The position numbers and the translations under genes are program-made. From Variovorax sp. KK3 (GTDB taxonomy: Bacteria; Pseudomonadota; Gammaproteobacteria; Burkholderiales; Burkholderiaceae_C): a DNA stretch of 64,000 nucleotides. Location of the stretch: the NCBI RefSeq assembly GCF_001984055.1, contig NZ_LYVO01000028.1:1-64000 (forward strand), in the 5' to 3' direction. The notes beneath the pieces were generated by a model. That model ran no database searches, had not been told where the DNA came from, and saw only the letters and a program-made list of their open reading frames with translations. The stretch's first letter is position 1. Each line of letters starts with the position of its first letter. Below, piece after piece: positions 25,778-34,015 of this stretch.

Positions 25778-26530
25778 ATGCGCCTGACCCGCCGCCTTCT
25801 CGTCCTCGCCTTCGCCAGTGCCCTGCCCTGGGCGGCGGCCGCCCAACAGATCACCGTGTCGGCCGCGGCCAGCCTGACCGATGCCTTCAAGGCCATCGGC
25901 ACCCAGTTCGAGGCCAGCAAGCCCGGCGCCACGGTGCGCTACAACTTCGCCGCATCGGGCGTGCTGCTGCAGCAGATCAGCCAGGGTGCGCCGGTGGACG
26001 TCTTCGCCAGCGCCGACCAGGAGACCATGGACCGCGCGGCCAACCAGAAGCTGATCGAAGCCGACACGCGCAAGAACTTCGTGAGCAACAGCCTGGTGCT
26101 GGTCGAGCCATCGCAGGGCGGCACGGGGCTGAAGTCGCTGCAGGACCTGGAAGGCCCGGCGGTCAAGAAGATCGCGATCGGCAAGACGGCCACCGTGCCC
26201 GTGGGCCGCTACACCAAGGAAGTGCTCGACAACGCGAAGCTCTGGACCACGCTGGAGCCGAAGTTCGTGCAAGCCGACAGCGTGCGCCAGGTGCTCGACT
26301 ATGTGAGCCGCGGCGAGGCCGAGGCCGGCTTCGTCTACCGCACCGACGCGGCCATCGCGGGCGACAAGGTCAAGATCGCTCTCACGCCCACCGGGCACAC
26401 GCCGGTGACCTACCCGGTCTCGGTCATCGCCGAGAGCAAGGAAAAGGCCTTGGCCCGCGCCTTCGTCGACTACCTGTCTTCCGACGCCGCCCAGCAGACG
26501 CTGGCGCGGTACGGTTTCGGCAAGCCGTGA
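25778..26530 (+). CDS. modA: Molybdate-binding periplasmic protein ModA
   Basis: 250 residues. A Sec signal peptide (RRLLVLAFASALPWAAAA, cleavage near residue 24) is followed by a mature domain starting ITVSAAASLTDAFKAIG, with VRYNFAASGVLLQQI supplying the serine/alanine oxyanion contacts and APVDVFASAD. This matches class II periplasmic oxyanion-binding proteins for molybdate and tungstate. AGGAGC precedes the start. Its TGA overlaps the GTG of modC, so translation is coupled. Binds the oxyanion in the periplasm and delivers it to ModB. Confidence 0.96.
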   Translation: MRLTRRLLVLAFASALPWAAAAQQITVSAAASLTDAFKAIGTQFEASKPGATVRYNFAASGVLLQQISQGAPVDVFASADQETMDRAANQKLIEADTRKNFVSNSLVLVEPSQGGTGLKSLQDLEGPAVKKIAIGKTATVPVGRYTKEVLDNAKLWTTLEPKFVQADSVRQVLDYVSRGEAEAGFVYRTDAAIAGDKVKIALTPTGHTPVTYPVSVIAESKEKALARAFVDYLSSDAAQQTLARYGFGKP

Positions 26531-27312
26531 TCGACGTCGACCTCCGGCTGACCGTGGCGGACCAGAGCCGCCGCTTCGAGCTGGCGGCGCGTTTCGCCAC
26601 CGATGCGCCCTTCGCGGCGCTCTACGGTCCGTCGGGTGCCGGCAAGTCGCTGACGCTGCAGGCCATCGCCGGGCTTCTGCGGCCGGATGCAGGCCACGTG
26701 CGGCTGGACGGACGCACCCTGTTCGACAGCGCGCGGGGCATCGACCTGCCGGCGCCAGAGCGGCGCATCGGCTACCTGTTCCAGAACTACGCGCTCTTCC
26801 CTCACCTGTCGGTGCGCGACAACGTGGCCTTCGGCCTGCGGTCATGGCATCGCCGCCGGTTGTCCAGCGACGAGGACGAGCAGGTCCAGGCTCTGCTCGA
26901 CGGCTTCGGCCTGGCAACGATGGCCACGAGCCGCCCGCGCAACCTTTCGGGCGGCCAGCAGCAGCGCGTGGCACTTGCGCGCGCCCTCGCCTGCCGGCCC
27001 CAGGTGCTGCTGCTCGACGAGCCCTTCGCCGCGCTGCACCCGATGCTGCGCAGCGCATTGCGCACCGAACTCGCGCAGGTGCGGCAGCGCTGGAACATCC
27101 CCGTGCTGATGATCACGCACGACATCGAAGACGTTCTCGCCCTGGCCGACGTGGCCTTCGTCTACGAGCAGGGCCAGGTGGTGCGAGAGGTCGACCTCCA
27201 CGCAGGCAGCAGCCGCGACCTGGCGACGCTGGCGCTGAGCGGCGTGCCCGCCGAGGCAGAGACGCCGCTGCGGGGGCGGCTGCGGCAGATGCTGGCGGGT
27301 GGCGCCGCCTGA
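26527..27312 (+). CDS. modC: Molybdate ABC transporter ATPase ModC, lacking the MOP domain
   Basis: 261 residues from a GTG start overlapping modA (GTGA). Walker A GPSGAGKSLTLQ (about residues 35-46), Q-loop YLFQNYALFPH, signature LSGGQQQRVALARAL, Walker B VLLLDEPFAA, and switch His MITHDIEDV are all intact. E. coli ModC has about 352 residues because of a C-terminal MOP/TOBE domain that senses molybdate; here the protein stops after the helical domain, so that feedback is missing. The D-loop, normally ALD, reads ALH (in FAALHPMLR), a rare change at the ATP-sandwich interface. Confidence 0.93.
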   Translation: MIDVDLRLTVADQSRRFELAARFATDAPFAALYGPSGAGKSLTLQAIAGLLRPDAGHVRLDGRTLFDSARGIDLPAPERRIGYLFQNYALFPHLSVRDNVAFGLRSWHRRRLSSDEDEQVQALLDGFGLATMATSRPRNLSGGQQQRVALARALACRPQVLLLDEPFAALHPMLRSALRTELAQVRQRWNIPVLMITHDIEDVLALADVAFVYEQGQVVREVDLHAGSSRDLATLALSGVPAEAETPLRGRLRQMLAGGAA

Positions 27313-27352
27313 GCTTGCGCGGAACAGGAGCCTGAGTTCCGTGGAACTGCAG

Positions 27353-27835
27353 TCAAGGCAGACGCAGCATCAAGGTCAATGGATGCACCGGTGACTGCAC
27401 GAATCCAAAGTGCCGATAGAACTCCTTGGCCTGTTCGTGCAATGCATGAACCAATAGGGCACGTACGCCGGCGTTCTGCGACACGGTGATGGCGCGTTGC
27501 ACGGCGTCCTGCAACAAGGCGCCGCCCAATTGCATGCCCTGCGCCCGCAGGTCCACTGCCAGGCGAGCCAGCACCAGGACGGGGATGGGATCAGGCATGT
27601 TGCGGCGCACGTTGCCCGTCGCATCGCGGTGAGCCACCGCACCTGCAGCCATCGCGTAATACCCGAAGACCCGCCCGCCGGTGTCGGCAACGACGAAGGT
27701 GCGACTTGCGCCGCTGCCTTGATTCGCGAACGCCCGCCGTTTGAGCCAGAAATCCAACCCATCCTCTCCGCAATCGAACTCATCGAGCAAATGGTCGGCC
27801 GTCAGCGGCCGCGGAGCCTCTAGCGACAAACTCAT
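27353..27835 (-). CDS. GNAT-type toxin acetyltransferase (TacT-like)
   Basis: 160 residues, GCN5-related N-acetyltransferase fold. Seen: DEFDCGEDGLDFWLKRRA near the N-terminus, GRVFGYYAMAAGAVAH, the acetyl-CoA loop RAQGMQLGGALLQDA, and the C-terminal FYRHFGF with the conserved Tyr. This pattern is that of TacT/AtaT toxins, which acetylate the amino group of aminoacyl-tRNA and block translation. It overlaps its DUF1778 antitoxin by ATGA (start 27835, antitoxin stop 27832), which decides the start. Reactions and tRNA target are inferred from family. Confidence 0.9.
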   Translation of the reverse strand: MSLSLEAPRPLTADHLLDEFDCGEDGLDFWLKRRAFANQGSGASRTFVVADTGGRVFGYYAMAAGAVAHRDATGNVRRNMPDPIPVLVLARLAVDLRAQGMQLGGALLQDAVQRAITVSQNAGVRALLVHALHEQAKEFYRHFGFVQSPVHPLTLMLRLP

Positions 27836-28116
27836 GCTTTGCGGGCTCTCGCTGCCTTTTTCCAAGGCGCCTTCACCGCCATCAGACGTTCGAGGCCGGG
27901 GTTCGACGTTGGCGGTGCATCGAGCATTGCAGTGAACTGCTTGAGGCTATCGGTATCAAGAGTGAAGAACACTTGGTCCAGGATCACGGACTGCGCCCGA
28001 TCGCACGCGGCTTCGAGCATGAAATCCGATCGGTTCTTGCCGAGGAGACTGGCGGCGTGGTCTATCAGGTCCCGCTGCTCAGGCAGGGCGCGGAGATTGA
28101 TGGCTGCATCACGCAT
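27832..28116 (-). CDS. DUF1778-family antitoxin (TacA-like, ribbon-helix-helix)
   Basis: 94 residues. The N-terminal ribbon-helix-helix (INLRALPEQRDLIDHAASLLGKNRSDFMLEAACDRA, about 6-41) binds operator DNA; the C-terminal part (FFTLDTDSLKQFTAMLDAPP) matches the segment that wraps and inhibits GNAT toxins. Immediately upstream of and overlapping the toxin gene. The DNA before it (28117-28190) is AT-rich with short dyads such as CACGAATTGTG (28152-28162) and TATAC/GTATA arms (28139-28143, 28171-28175), a likely autoregulatory operator. Confidence 0.92.
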   Translation of the reverse strand: MRDAAINLRALPEQRDLIDHAASLLGKNRSDFMLEAACDRAQSVILDQVFFTLDTDSLKQFTAMLDAPPTSNPGLERLMAVKAPWKKAARARKA

Positions 28117-28138
28117 GGTCAGGCACTTTCTTTTTGCA

Positions 28139-28175
28139 TATACAACAGATACACGAATTGTGAAGTAAACGTATA
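28139..28175. promoter_or_regulatory. Probable toxin-antitoxin promoter/operator
   Basis: An AT-rich patch just upstream of the antitoxin gene with outer arms TATAC and GTATA and an inner near-palindrome CACGAATTGTG. Ribbon-helix-helix antitoxins bind such short repeats. It lies in the divergent region shared with the ammonia-lyase gene at 28267. Confidence 0.35.
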
Positions 28176-28266
28176 TTCATCGTCAACACACGCTTGGTGC
28201 ATGACACCCTGTCCGGGATGGGGCCTTTCCGATGGAACAATGTGCTCGCACACAGAGGACGCCCCA

Positions 28267-29238
28267 ATGCCAGACACCCCCAACCTCCCCACCTACGACG
28301 ACGTCGCCGCCGCAGCCCGACGCCTCGAAGGCCATGCACACCGCACGCCAGTGCTGCGCTCGCGCACGGCGGACGAGGACATCGGCGCGCAGGTCTTTTT
28401 CAAGTGCGAGAACCTGCAGCGCATGGGCGCTTTCAAGTTCCGCGGTGCCTTCAACGCGCTGTCGAAATTCGACGAGGGCCAACGCAAGGGCGGCGTGGTG
28501 GCGTTCTCGTCGGGCAACCATGCGCAGGCGATCGCGCTGGCGGCGCGCATCCTGGGCATGCCGGCCACGATCGTGATGCCGCACGACGCGCCGGCCGCGA
28601 AGGTGGCCGCCACCAAGGGCTATGGCGGCCAGGTGGTGATCTACGACCGCTACAAGGACGACCGCGAGCAGATCGGCCGCGACCTGGCGCAGAAGCACGG
28701 CATGACGCTGATCCCCCCCTACGACCACCCGGACGTGATGGCGGGCCAGGGCACCGCGGCCAAGGAGCTGTTCGATGAAGTGGGGCCGCTCGACGCGCTC
28801 TTCGTGCCGCTGGGCGGCGGCGGGCTGCTGTCGGGGTCGGCACTGGCCACGCGGGCACTGTCGCCCCAGTGCAAGCTCTACGGCGTGGAGCCGGAGGCGG
28901 GCAACGACGGGCAGCAGTCCTTCCGCAGCGGCCGCATCGTTCACATCGACACGCCCAAGACCATCGCGGACGGCGCGCAGACGCAGCACCTGGGCAACCA
29001 CACATTCCCGGTAATCCGCCGCGACGTGCAGGACGTGCTCACCGCCACCGACGCCGAGCTGGTCGACGCGATGCGCTTCTTCGCCACGCGCATGAAGCTG
29101 GTGGTGGAGCCGACCGGCTGCCTGGGCTTCGCGGCCGCGCGCGCCATGAAGGCGCAGTTGGCCGGCCTGCGCGTGGGCGTGCTGATCAGCGGCGGCAACG
29201 TCGACGTGGAACGCCTGGGCGCGCTGCTCGCGGCCTGA
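28267..29238 (+). CDS. PLP-dependent threonine/serine dehydratase, hydroxyaspartate ammonia-lyase-like
   Basis: 323 residues of fold type II PLP enzymes. Schiff-base lysine in FKFRGAFNAL (about residue 58), asparagine in SSGNHAQA, phosphate loop PLGGGGLLSG (about 183-192), and C-terminal LISGGNVD. At this length, without an ACT regulatory domain, and with close similarity in pattern to threo-3-hydroxy-L-aspartate ammonia-lyase/serine racemase-like proteins, it probably dehydrates a 3-hydroxy amino acid to a keto acid plus ammonia. Start chosen at 28267 because upstream codons read into the TA promoter. Convergent with the dimethylformamidase-like gene, 10 bp apart. Confidence 0.85.
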   Translation: MPDTPNLPTYDDVAAAARRLEGHAHRTPVLRSRTADEDIGAQVFFKCENLQRMGAFKFRGAFNALSKFDEGQRKGGVVAFSSGNHAQAIALAARILGMPATIVMPHDAPAAKVAATKGYGGQVVIYDRYKDDREQIGRDLAQKHGMTLIPPYDHPDVMAGQGTAAKELFDEVGPLDALFVPLGGGGLLSGSALATRALSPQCKLYGVEPEAGNDGQQSFRSGRIVHIDTPKTIADGAQTQHLGNHTFPVIRRDVQDVLTATDAELVDAMRFFATRMKLVVEPTGCLGFAAARAMKAQLAGLRVGVLISGGNVDVERLGALLAA

Positions 29239-29248
29239 CGCCGCCGCC

Positions 29249-31531
29249 TCAGCGCGGCTGCACGCCGAAGCGGTGCAGCACGTTGCGCAGCAGCGCGCCG
29301 AAGATGGGATCGCTGCCCACCACCCAGGCCGCACCCACCGCACCGGCGTGGAACACGCGGCCGCCTTGGGGCCGCTCCCAATAGATCATCTCGGCCGACA
29401 GCCCATCGAGCGACTCGGTGAGGTTGGAGAAGTAGTCGAGGTACGCATCGAGCCGCCCCGGCACGCGCCGGATGCCGTGGGCGATGACCTCGATGCCCTC
29501 GGGCGGCTCGGGCAGCGCCGCGCCGGCCGGCACCTCGTGCGTCATGCGCGCGAGGGTGGCGAGCGTCAAGTCCCATTCATGGCCGATCGCGCGCGGCAGG
29601 CCACCGCCCGGTGCGTGCCCGAAGGTCTGCCCCTTCGCCAGACCCAGCGGCTTCGGCTCGTTGAAGAGCGCATGGCCCGGCTGCGTCACGTGATAAACGC
29701 CGAAGTCGTCACCGTCGGCGAAGGCCCAGCCCGCGGTCTCCAGGCCGACGATGCGGCCGGCCGCGCGACCCGAGGCCTTGAGCCGGCCGCCGCGCGCCCA
29801 GTCCTGGCTGTGGTATTGCTCGCCGAAGGGGCCGGCGGGCGGGCCCAGCGGCGGGGCGCTGTCGTCGTGGTCGGGGCCGTCGACCTTGCGCTGCTCCATC
29901 ACGGTCATGTCCTCGTCGTAGCTGACGCGCAGGTACATGGTGTTGCCCGAGAGCACGACCGCGCTGCCGCCGCGGCACAGGTAATCGTCGAGGCCGTCGA
30001 CGGCAGGCGTCGACCAGTACTCGCTGTGGCCGTTGACGAAGACCGTCTTGTGTCGCGCGAGCATCGCCGGGTCGCGGTGCAGGTCGATGTCGGCCGCGAT
30101 GTCGAACTCGTAGCCCTCGCGCTCCAGCCACACGTGGAGGTGCCGCTCGAGCCGCACCCACTGGCTGAAGCCGCTGCCCGCGGGGTCGTAGAGCGCATTG
30201 GGGCTGGCATTGGGCCAGGGCATGCGCAGGCCGACCTGGTAGCAGGGCTGGCCGGCGCGGTGATAGGTGTAGCTGCAGAAGGCCGGCGCCTCCGGGTGGC
30301 AGTTCTCCAGGCCCTCCGAGCGGCGCGGCCAGACCGGGTCGTCGACCACGTTCTTCGCGAAGGGCGTGCTCGCATAGGCCAGCCAGCTGCTGACCGCGCA
30401 CAGCACGAGGATCGGCGCGGCTGCGGCGTGCGCGGGCCGCCTCACGATGAAGCTGATGTCGTATTCGGCGTCGCGGCCTTCGAGCTCGAAGCGCAGGCGC
30501 CCCACGTAGATGCCCGACCTGGCGTGCGCGGGAATGCGGAACTCGTGCGTGGCGTCCCAGCGGCAGTCGTAGAGGTCGTCGCTCGCCAGGCGCAGGCCGT
30601 GGCCGCGCGTCGGGTCCGCGAAGGGGTCGTAGTCGGACTCGGTGTCTTCGTTGGGCGCCACCTTGGCGGCGTCGAAGGCGGGGCCGACGATCATCCAGGT
30701 GGCATGGTTGACGATGCGGCCCGTGCGCTGGTGGCCGCTGGCATCGGCGACTCGCGCGCCACGCTGCTCGCGCAAGGGCCAGCAGGCCAGCACCGAGCGG
30801 CCGATGGGTGCGCGCAACCCTCGTGCCGCGACGCGCTGCGCGATGTCGTCGGGCGTGAGCCCGCGGTCGTACAGGGCCGGCATGATCAGGTCGGCGTCGA
30901 GGAACACATCGGCCGCGCCATCGACCGCGCTTGCGCCCAGGCGCAGCGGCGACGGGCCCGGGCGCACGTCTTGCGGCGCGTCCCATTGCCCGACGCGCAG
31001 GCCGTCGATCCACAGTGCGGCCACGCGGCCGTCCCACGTGGCCGCCACGTGCTGCCAGCGCCGCGCCGCCAGGCAGCCATGGGCCTGCTGCGCATCGGCT
31101 CGGAATGCGCCTCCGTCACCCAAGTGGAAAGCGAGCGCGCCGCCGGCCTCGATGAACAGGCCCCAGCCGCAGTGCGCGGGAACGTCGAACTGGCCCGCCA
31201 GGGTCTGGCGCTTCGCCACGCTCCAAGGCTTGACCCAGCATTCGAAGCTCAACCCACGCAGCGCGAGCGTGGCAGGCAGCCCCTTCTCGACATGCACGTA
31301 CGAGCCCGGGTGGATCGGCTGCACCCGTGCCGCCGAAGGCGCGAACGCGTGCAGCACCTCGTCGTCGCTGCGCCCTTCCACATCGGTGCCCAGCCGGCAG
31401 ACCGACAGGCGATAGGCCCGGTCGCTGCTGACGTGAAAGCGCAGCAGCTCCCCGGCCGCCACGCTCTTGTGGTCGGCATAGCCATGGACGCCGGGAAGAT
31501 GCAGTGCCTTGTGCGCGGGTATGCCGTTCAT
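29249..31531 (-). CDS. N,N-dimethylformamidase large (beta) subunit-like amidohydrolase
   Basis: 760 residues. N-terminal beta domain, then a LamG/concanavalin-like domain (LSFECWVKPW through WQHVAATWDGRVAALWIDGLRVG, about 95-190), then the large catalytic domain with VNGHSEYWS (about 495-503). In the Paracoccus enzyme a His-x-Glu in this place and two Tyr surround a single iron; from memory these residues appear conserved. That enzyme splits dimethylformamide into dimethylamine and formate and needs a small subunit (about 130 residues); none is encoded nearby. Last gene of a three-gene operon; its ATG overlaps the Bug-protein TGA (ATGA). The true substrate may be another amide. Confidence 0.85.
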   Translation of the reverse strand: MNGIPAHKALHLPGVHGYADHKSVAAGELLRFHVSSDRAYRLSVCRLGTDVEGRSDDEVLHAFAPSAARVQPIHPGSYVHVEKGLPATLALRGLSFECWVKPWSVAKRQTLAGQFDVPAHCGWGLFIEAGGALAFHLGDGGAFRADAQQAHGCLAARRWQHVAATWDGRVAALWIDGLRVGQWDAPQDVRPGPSPLRLGASAVDGAADVFLDADLIMPALYDRGLTPDDIAQRVAARGLRAPIGRSVLACWPLREQRGARVADASGHQRTGRIVNHATWMIVGPAFDAAKVAPNEDTESDYDPFADPTRGHGLRLASDDLYDCRWDATHEFRIPAHARSGIYVGRLRFELEGRDAEYDISFIVRRPAHAAAAPILVLCAVSSWLAYASTPFAKNVVDDPVWPRRSEGLENCHPEAPAFCSYTYHRAGQPCYQVGLRMPWPNASPNALYDPAGSGFSQWVRLERHLHVWLEREGYEFDIAADIDLHRDPAMLARHKTVFVNGHSEYWSTPAVDGLDDYLCRGGSAVVLSGNTMYLRVSYDEDMTVMEQRKVDGPDHDDSAPPLGPPAGPFGEQYHSQDWARGGRLKASGRAAGRIVGLETAGWAFADGDDFGVYHVTQPGHALFNEPKPLGLAKGQTFGHAPGGGLPRAIGHEWDLTLATLARMTHEVPAGAALPEPPEGIEVIAHGIRRVPGRLDAYLDYFSNLTESLDGLSAEMIYWERPQGGRVFHAGAVGAAWVVGSDPIFGALLRNVLHRFGVQPR

Positions 31532-32508
31532 TCGGACGTGAAGCCCGAGGCCTTGACCACCGGGCCCCAGGTCTTCAGGTCGTCTTCGATCAGCCGCGTG
31601 AGTTCCGTGGACGTGCTGGGATGCGCCTCGAAGCCGAGCTTGGCAAAGCGTTCCTGCACGTCGTTGGCGGCCAGTGCCTTGCCGAGTGCCTTGTGCAGCT
31701 GCTCGACGACGGGCTGGGGCGTGGACGCGGGCACGAAGAGCCCGGTCCATTCGAGGTTGTCGAAGTGCGTCTGGCCCAGCTCTTTGAGCGTGGGCACGTC
31801 GGGCAGCAGCGCCGAGCGCTTGGCGCCATTGACCGCGAGCACCTTGAGCTTGCCACTCTGCTGGTAGGCCACCAGGTCGGCGATGGGCGTGATGCCGGCC
31901 GCGATCTGGTCGCCCAACAAGTCCTGCACCAGCGGCGCGGCGCCGCGGTACGGCGCGGCCACCAGGTCGGCCTTGGCCTCGGTGCCGAGCCGATAGCCGA
32001 TGAACTGCGCGACGCTGCCCGGCGCGGGCACGCCGTAGCTGGCCTTCTTTGGATCGGTGCGCGCGATCTCCAGCCACTGCTTCACGTCCTTCGCGGGCAG
32101 CGCGGCCGGCACGGCGATGCCTTCGTAGAAGCTCGCGATGCGGCCCACGGCCTTGAAGTCCTTCACCGCGTCGTAGCGCACGGTCTTCGAGGTAAGGGGC
32201 AGCATCACCATCATGTGCATGTTGGCGAGCAGCACGGTCAGGCCGTCGGGTGCGGCATTGCGCACGTAGTCGGCCGCGATCTGGCCGCCGGCGCCGGTGC
32301 GGTTGTCGACCACCACGGTGGTGCCCAGCTCGGCTGCGAGCTTGTCCGACAGCGTGCGCGCCTGCACGTCGGCCGAGCCGCCGGCCGGATAGCCGACGAT
32401 CAGCTTCACCGGCCCCCTGTTCGTGGCGATCTGCGCCGACGATGCGGCGGCGAAGGCGAGGCAGGCGCAGGCGAGCGCGGTCTTCATCAGCAATGCGGGA
32501 AGCTTCAT
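31528..32508 (-). CDS. Tripartite tricarboxylate transporter (Bug/TctC) substrate-binding protein
   Basis: 326 residues. Signal peptide (ALLMKTALACACLAFAAASSAQ) and a mature Bug-family start PVKLIVGYPAGGSADVQAR, with TTVVVDNRTGAGGQIAADYV and the C-terminal EAHPSTSTELTRLIEDD. It binds small carboxylates or related solutes in the periplasm. The TctA/TctB membrane parts are not in the window; orphan Bug proteins are very abundant in Burkholderiales and may act as sensors. It is the middle gene of the aminotransferase-Bug-amidase operon, so its ligand is probably the operon's substrate. Confidence 0.93.
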   Translation of the reverse strand: MKLPALLMKTALACACLAFAAASSAQIATNRGPVKLIVGYPAGGSADVQARTLSDKLAAELGTTVVVDNRTGAGGQIAADYVRNAAPDGLTVLLANMHMMVMLPLTSKTVRYDAVKDFKAVGRIASFYEGIAVPAALPAKDVKQWLEIARTDPKKASYGVPAPGSVAQFIGYRLGTEAKADLVAAPYRGAAPLVQDLLGDQIAAGITPIADLVAYQQSGKLKVLAVNGAKRSALLPDVPTLKELGQTHFDNLEWTGLFVPASTPQPVVEQLHKALGKALAANDVQERFAKLGFEAHPSTSTELTRLIEDDLKTWGPVVKASGFTSE

Positions 32509-32539
32509 GGTGGGCCTTGATGGATTGAAAGAAAACGCG

Positions 32540-33949
32540 TCAGGCCGCGAGGCCCTTGCGCGCGATCTCGTCGGCGAGGTCGGCCAGCGAGCGTTCGAGC
32601 AGGTCGGCCAGCTGGTCGATCTCGGGCGCGGTGATGGTGAGCGGCGGCGTGATCATCTGGAAGTCGCCGAAGGCGCCGAGGTTGGCGCGGCGGTTGTAGA
32701 GCGCGATGCCGTGCGCGAGGCCATGCTCGGTGAGCCGCGCCGGTGCGTTGAAGGCGGCGGGCAGCTGGCGCCTGGTGCTCTTGTCGGCCACGAGTTCGAT
32801 CGCGGTGAGCAGCCCCTTGCCGCGCACGTCGCCGACGATGGGTGAGCGCCCGGCGATGTCGCGCAAGCGGGCGGAAAGCAGCTCGCCCATGTCGCGTGCG
32901 CGCGCCACCAGGTCCTGGTCGATGACTTCCTGTACGACGGCATTGGCCACCGCGCACGACAGCGGATTCGTGAAGTAGGTGTGGCCGTGCACGAAGCCGC
33001 CGCTGCCCGCGACCGCGTCGACGATGCGGTCGGGCGCCAGCAGGCAGCCCAGCGGCGTGTAGCCGGCAGCCAGGCCCTTGGCCAGCGTGACGAGGTCGGG
33101 CCGCGCGGCGGGCCAGTGGTGCGCGGCGAGGAAGGCGCCGGTGCGGCCAGCGCCGCTCATGATCTCGTCGTAGATGACGAGCACGCCATGGCGGTCGCAG
33201 ATCTGCCGCACGCGCTCGAAGTAGGCGGCCGATGACACGACCGCGCCGGTCGAGAGGCCGCCGATCGGCTCGAGGATGAAGGCCAGCACCGTCTCGGGCC
33301 CTTCGCGCAGGATGGTCTGTTCCAGCGCGTCGGCACAGGCCAGCTCGTAGGAGGCCACGGTGTGGCCGTCGGGCACGCGGTAGGACAGCGGCGCCGGCAC
33401 CTTCGGCATCGCGCGGATCATCGGGCCGTACAGGTTCAGCGTGTTCGCATCGCCGGTGACCGCCAGCGCGCCGAGCGTGGAGCCGTGGTAGCTCGGGTCG
33501 CGCGAGATCACCTTGCTGCGGCTGCCCTGCCCCCGCACCACCGCGTACTGGCGCGCGAGCTTGATGGCGGACTCGTTGGCCTCGGAGCCGCCCGAGACGA
33601 AGAAGGCGCGGTCGAAGCCCTCGCCCGCCAGCGCGCAGACGCGGTCGGCCAATGCGATGTTGTGCTCGCTCTCGAAGAAGCGCGGGTAGGCAAAGCTGAC
33701 CTTGGCCGCCTGCTCGGTCATCGCGGCCAGCACGCGCGGGTTGCCGTGTCCGATGTTGGCGACCACCGCGCCGGCGGTGGCGTCGAGGTAGCGCCGGCCT
33801 GCGTCGTCCCACAGGAAGATGCCCTCGCCACGCGCGATGCGCGGCGGGCGGGGGGCGCCCTTGGGCGCGTAGAAGCCGAGGACGCTGCCGCCCTGGGGCG
33901 TGTCGCCGATGGTGCGGACGGGTGGTGCGATGGGTGCCGAGTGGGTCAT
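32540..33949 (-). CDS. Class III PLP-dependent aminotransferase
   Basis: 469 residues. GSEANESAIKLARQ, FILEPIGGLSTG, the cofactor aspartate in VIYDEIMSGAGRTG, and the Schiff-base lysine in VTLAKGLAAGYTPLG are present. It belongs to the omega-aminotransferase group (taurine/GABA/putrescine-like); the exact substrate is unclear. Start at 33949 gives MTHSAP; a start three codons upstream is possible. First gene of the operon with a Bug protein (31 bp gap) and the dimethylformamidase-like gene, divergent from a LysR regulator 66 bp away, which together suggest catabolism of an amine or amide. Confidence 0.9.
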   Translation of the reverse strand: MTHSAPIAPPVRTIGDTPQGGSVLGFYAPKGAPRPPRIARGEGIFLWDDAGRRYLDATAGAVVANIGHGNPRVLAAMTEQAAKVSFAYPRFFESEHNIALADRVCALAGEGFDRAFFVSGGSEANESAIKLARQYAVVRGQGSRSKVISRDPSYHGSTLGALAVTGDANTLNLYGPMIRAMPKVPAPLSYRVPDGHTVASYELACADALEQTILREGPETVLAFILEPIGGLSTGAVVSSAAYFERVRQICDRHGVLVIYDEIMSGAGRTGAFLAAHHWPAARPDLVTLAKGLAAGYTPLGCLLAPDRIVDAVAGSGGFVHGHTYFTNPLSCAVANAVVQEVIDQDLVARARDMGELLSARLRDIAGRSPIVGDVRGKGLLTAIELVADKSTRRQLPAAFNAPARLTEHGLAHGIALYNRRANLGAFGDFQMITPPLTITAPEIDQLADLLERSLADLADEIARKGLAA

Positions 33950-34015
33950 GCCGCGCACGATACGGAGCCCACGCCCGGGCCGGTAGACGTGTCGTTCGAT
34001 GAAGTGCTATACGTC

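Noticed and set aside
29273..31867. An 864-codon plus-strand frame opposite the dimethylformamidase-like gene
   Set aside because: GC-rich antisense shadow with Arg/Ala/Val-rich low-complexity translation; the minus-strand gene has clear LamG and metal-site motifs.
31528..33949. A dimethylformamidase small subunit in the operon
   Set aside because: The two upstream genes encode a Bug protein and an aminotransferase; no ORF of about 130 residues with matching features is present on either side.
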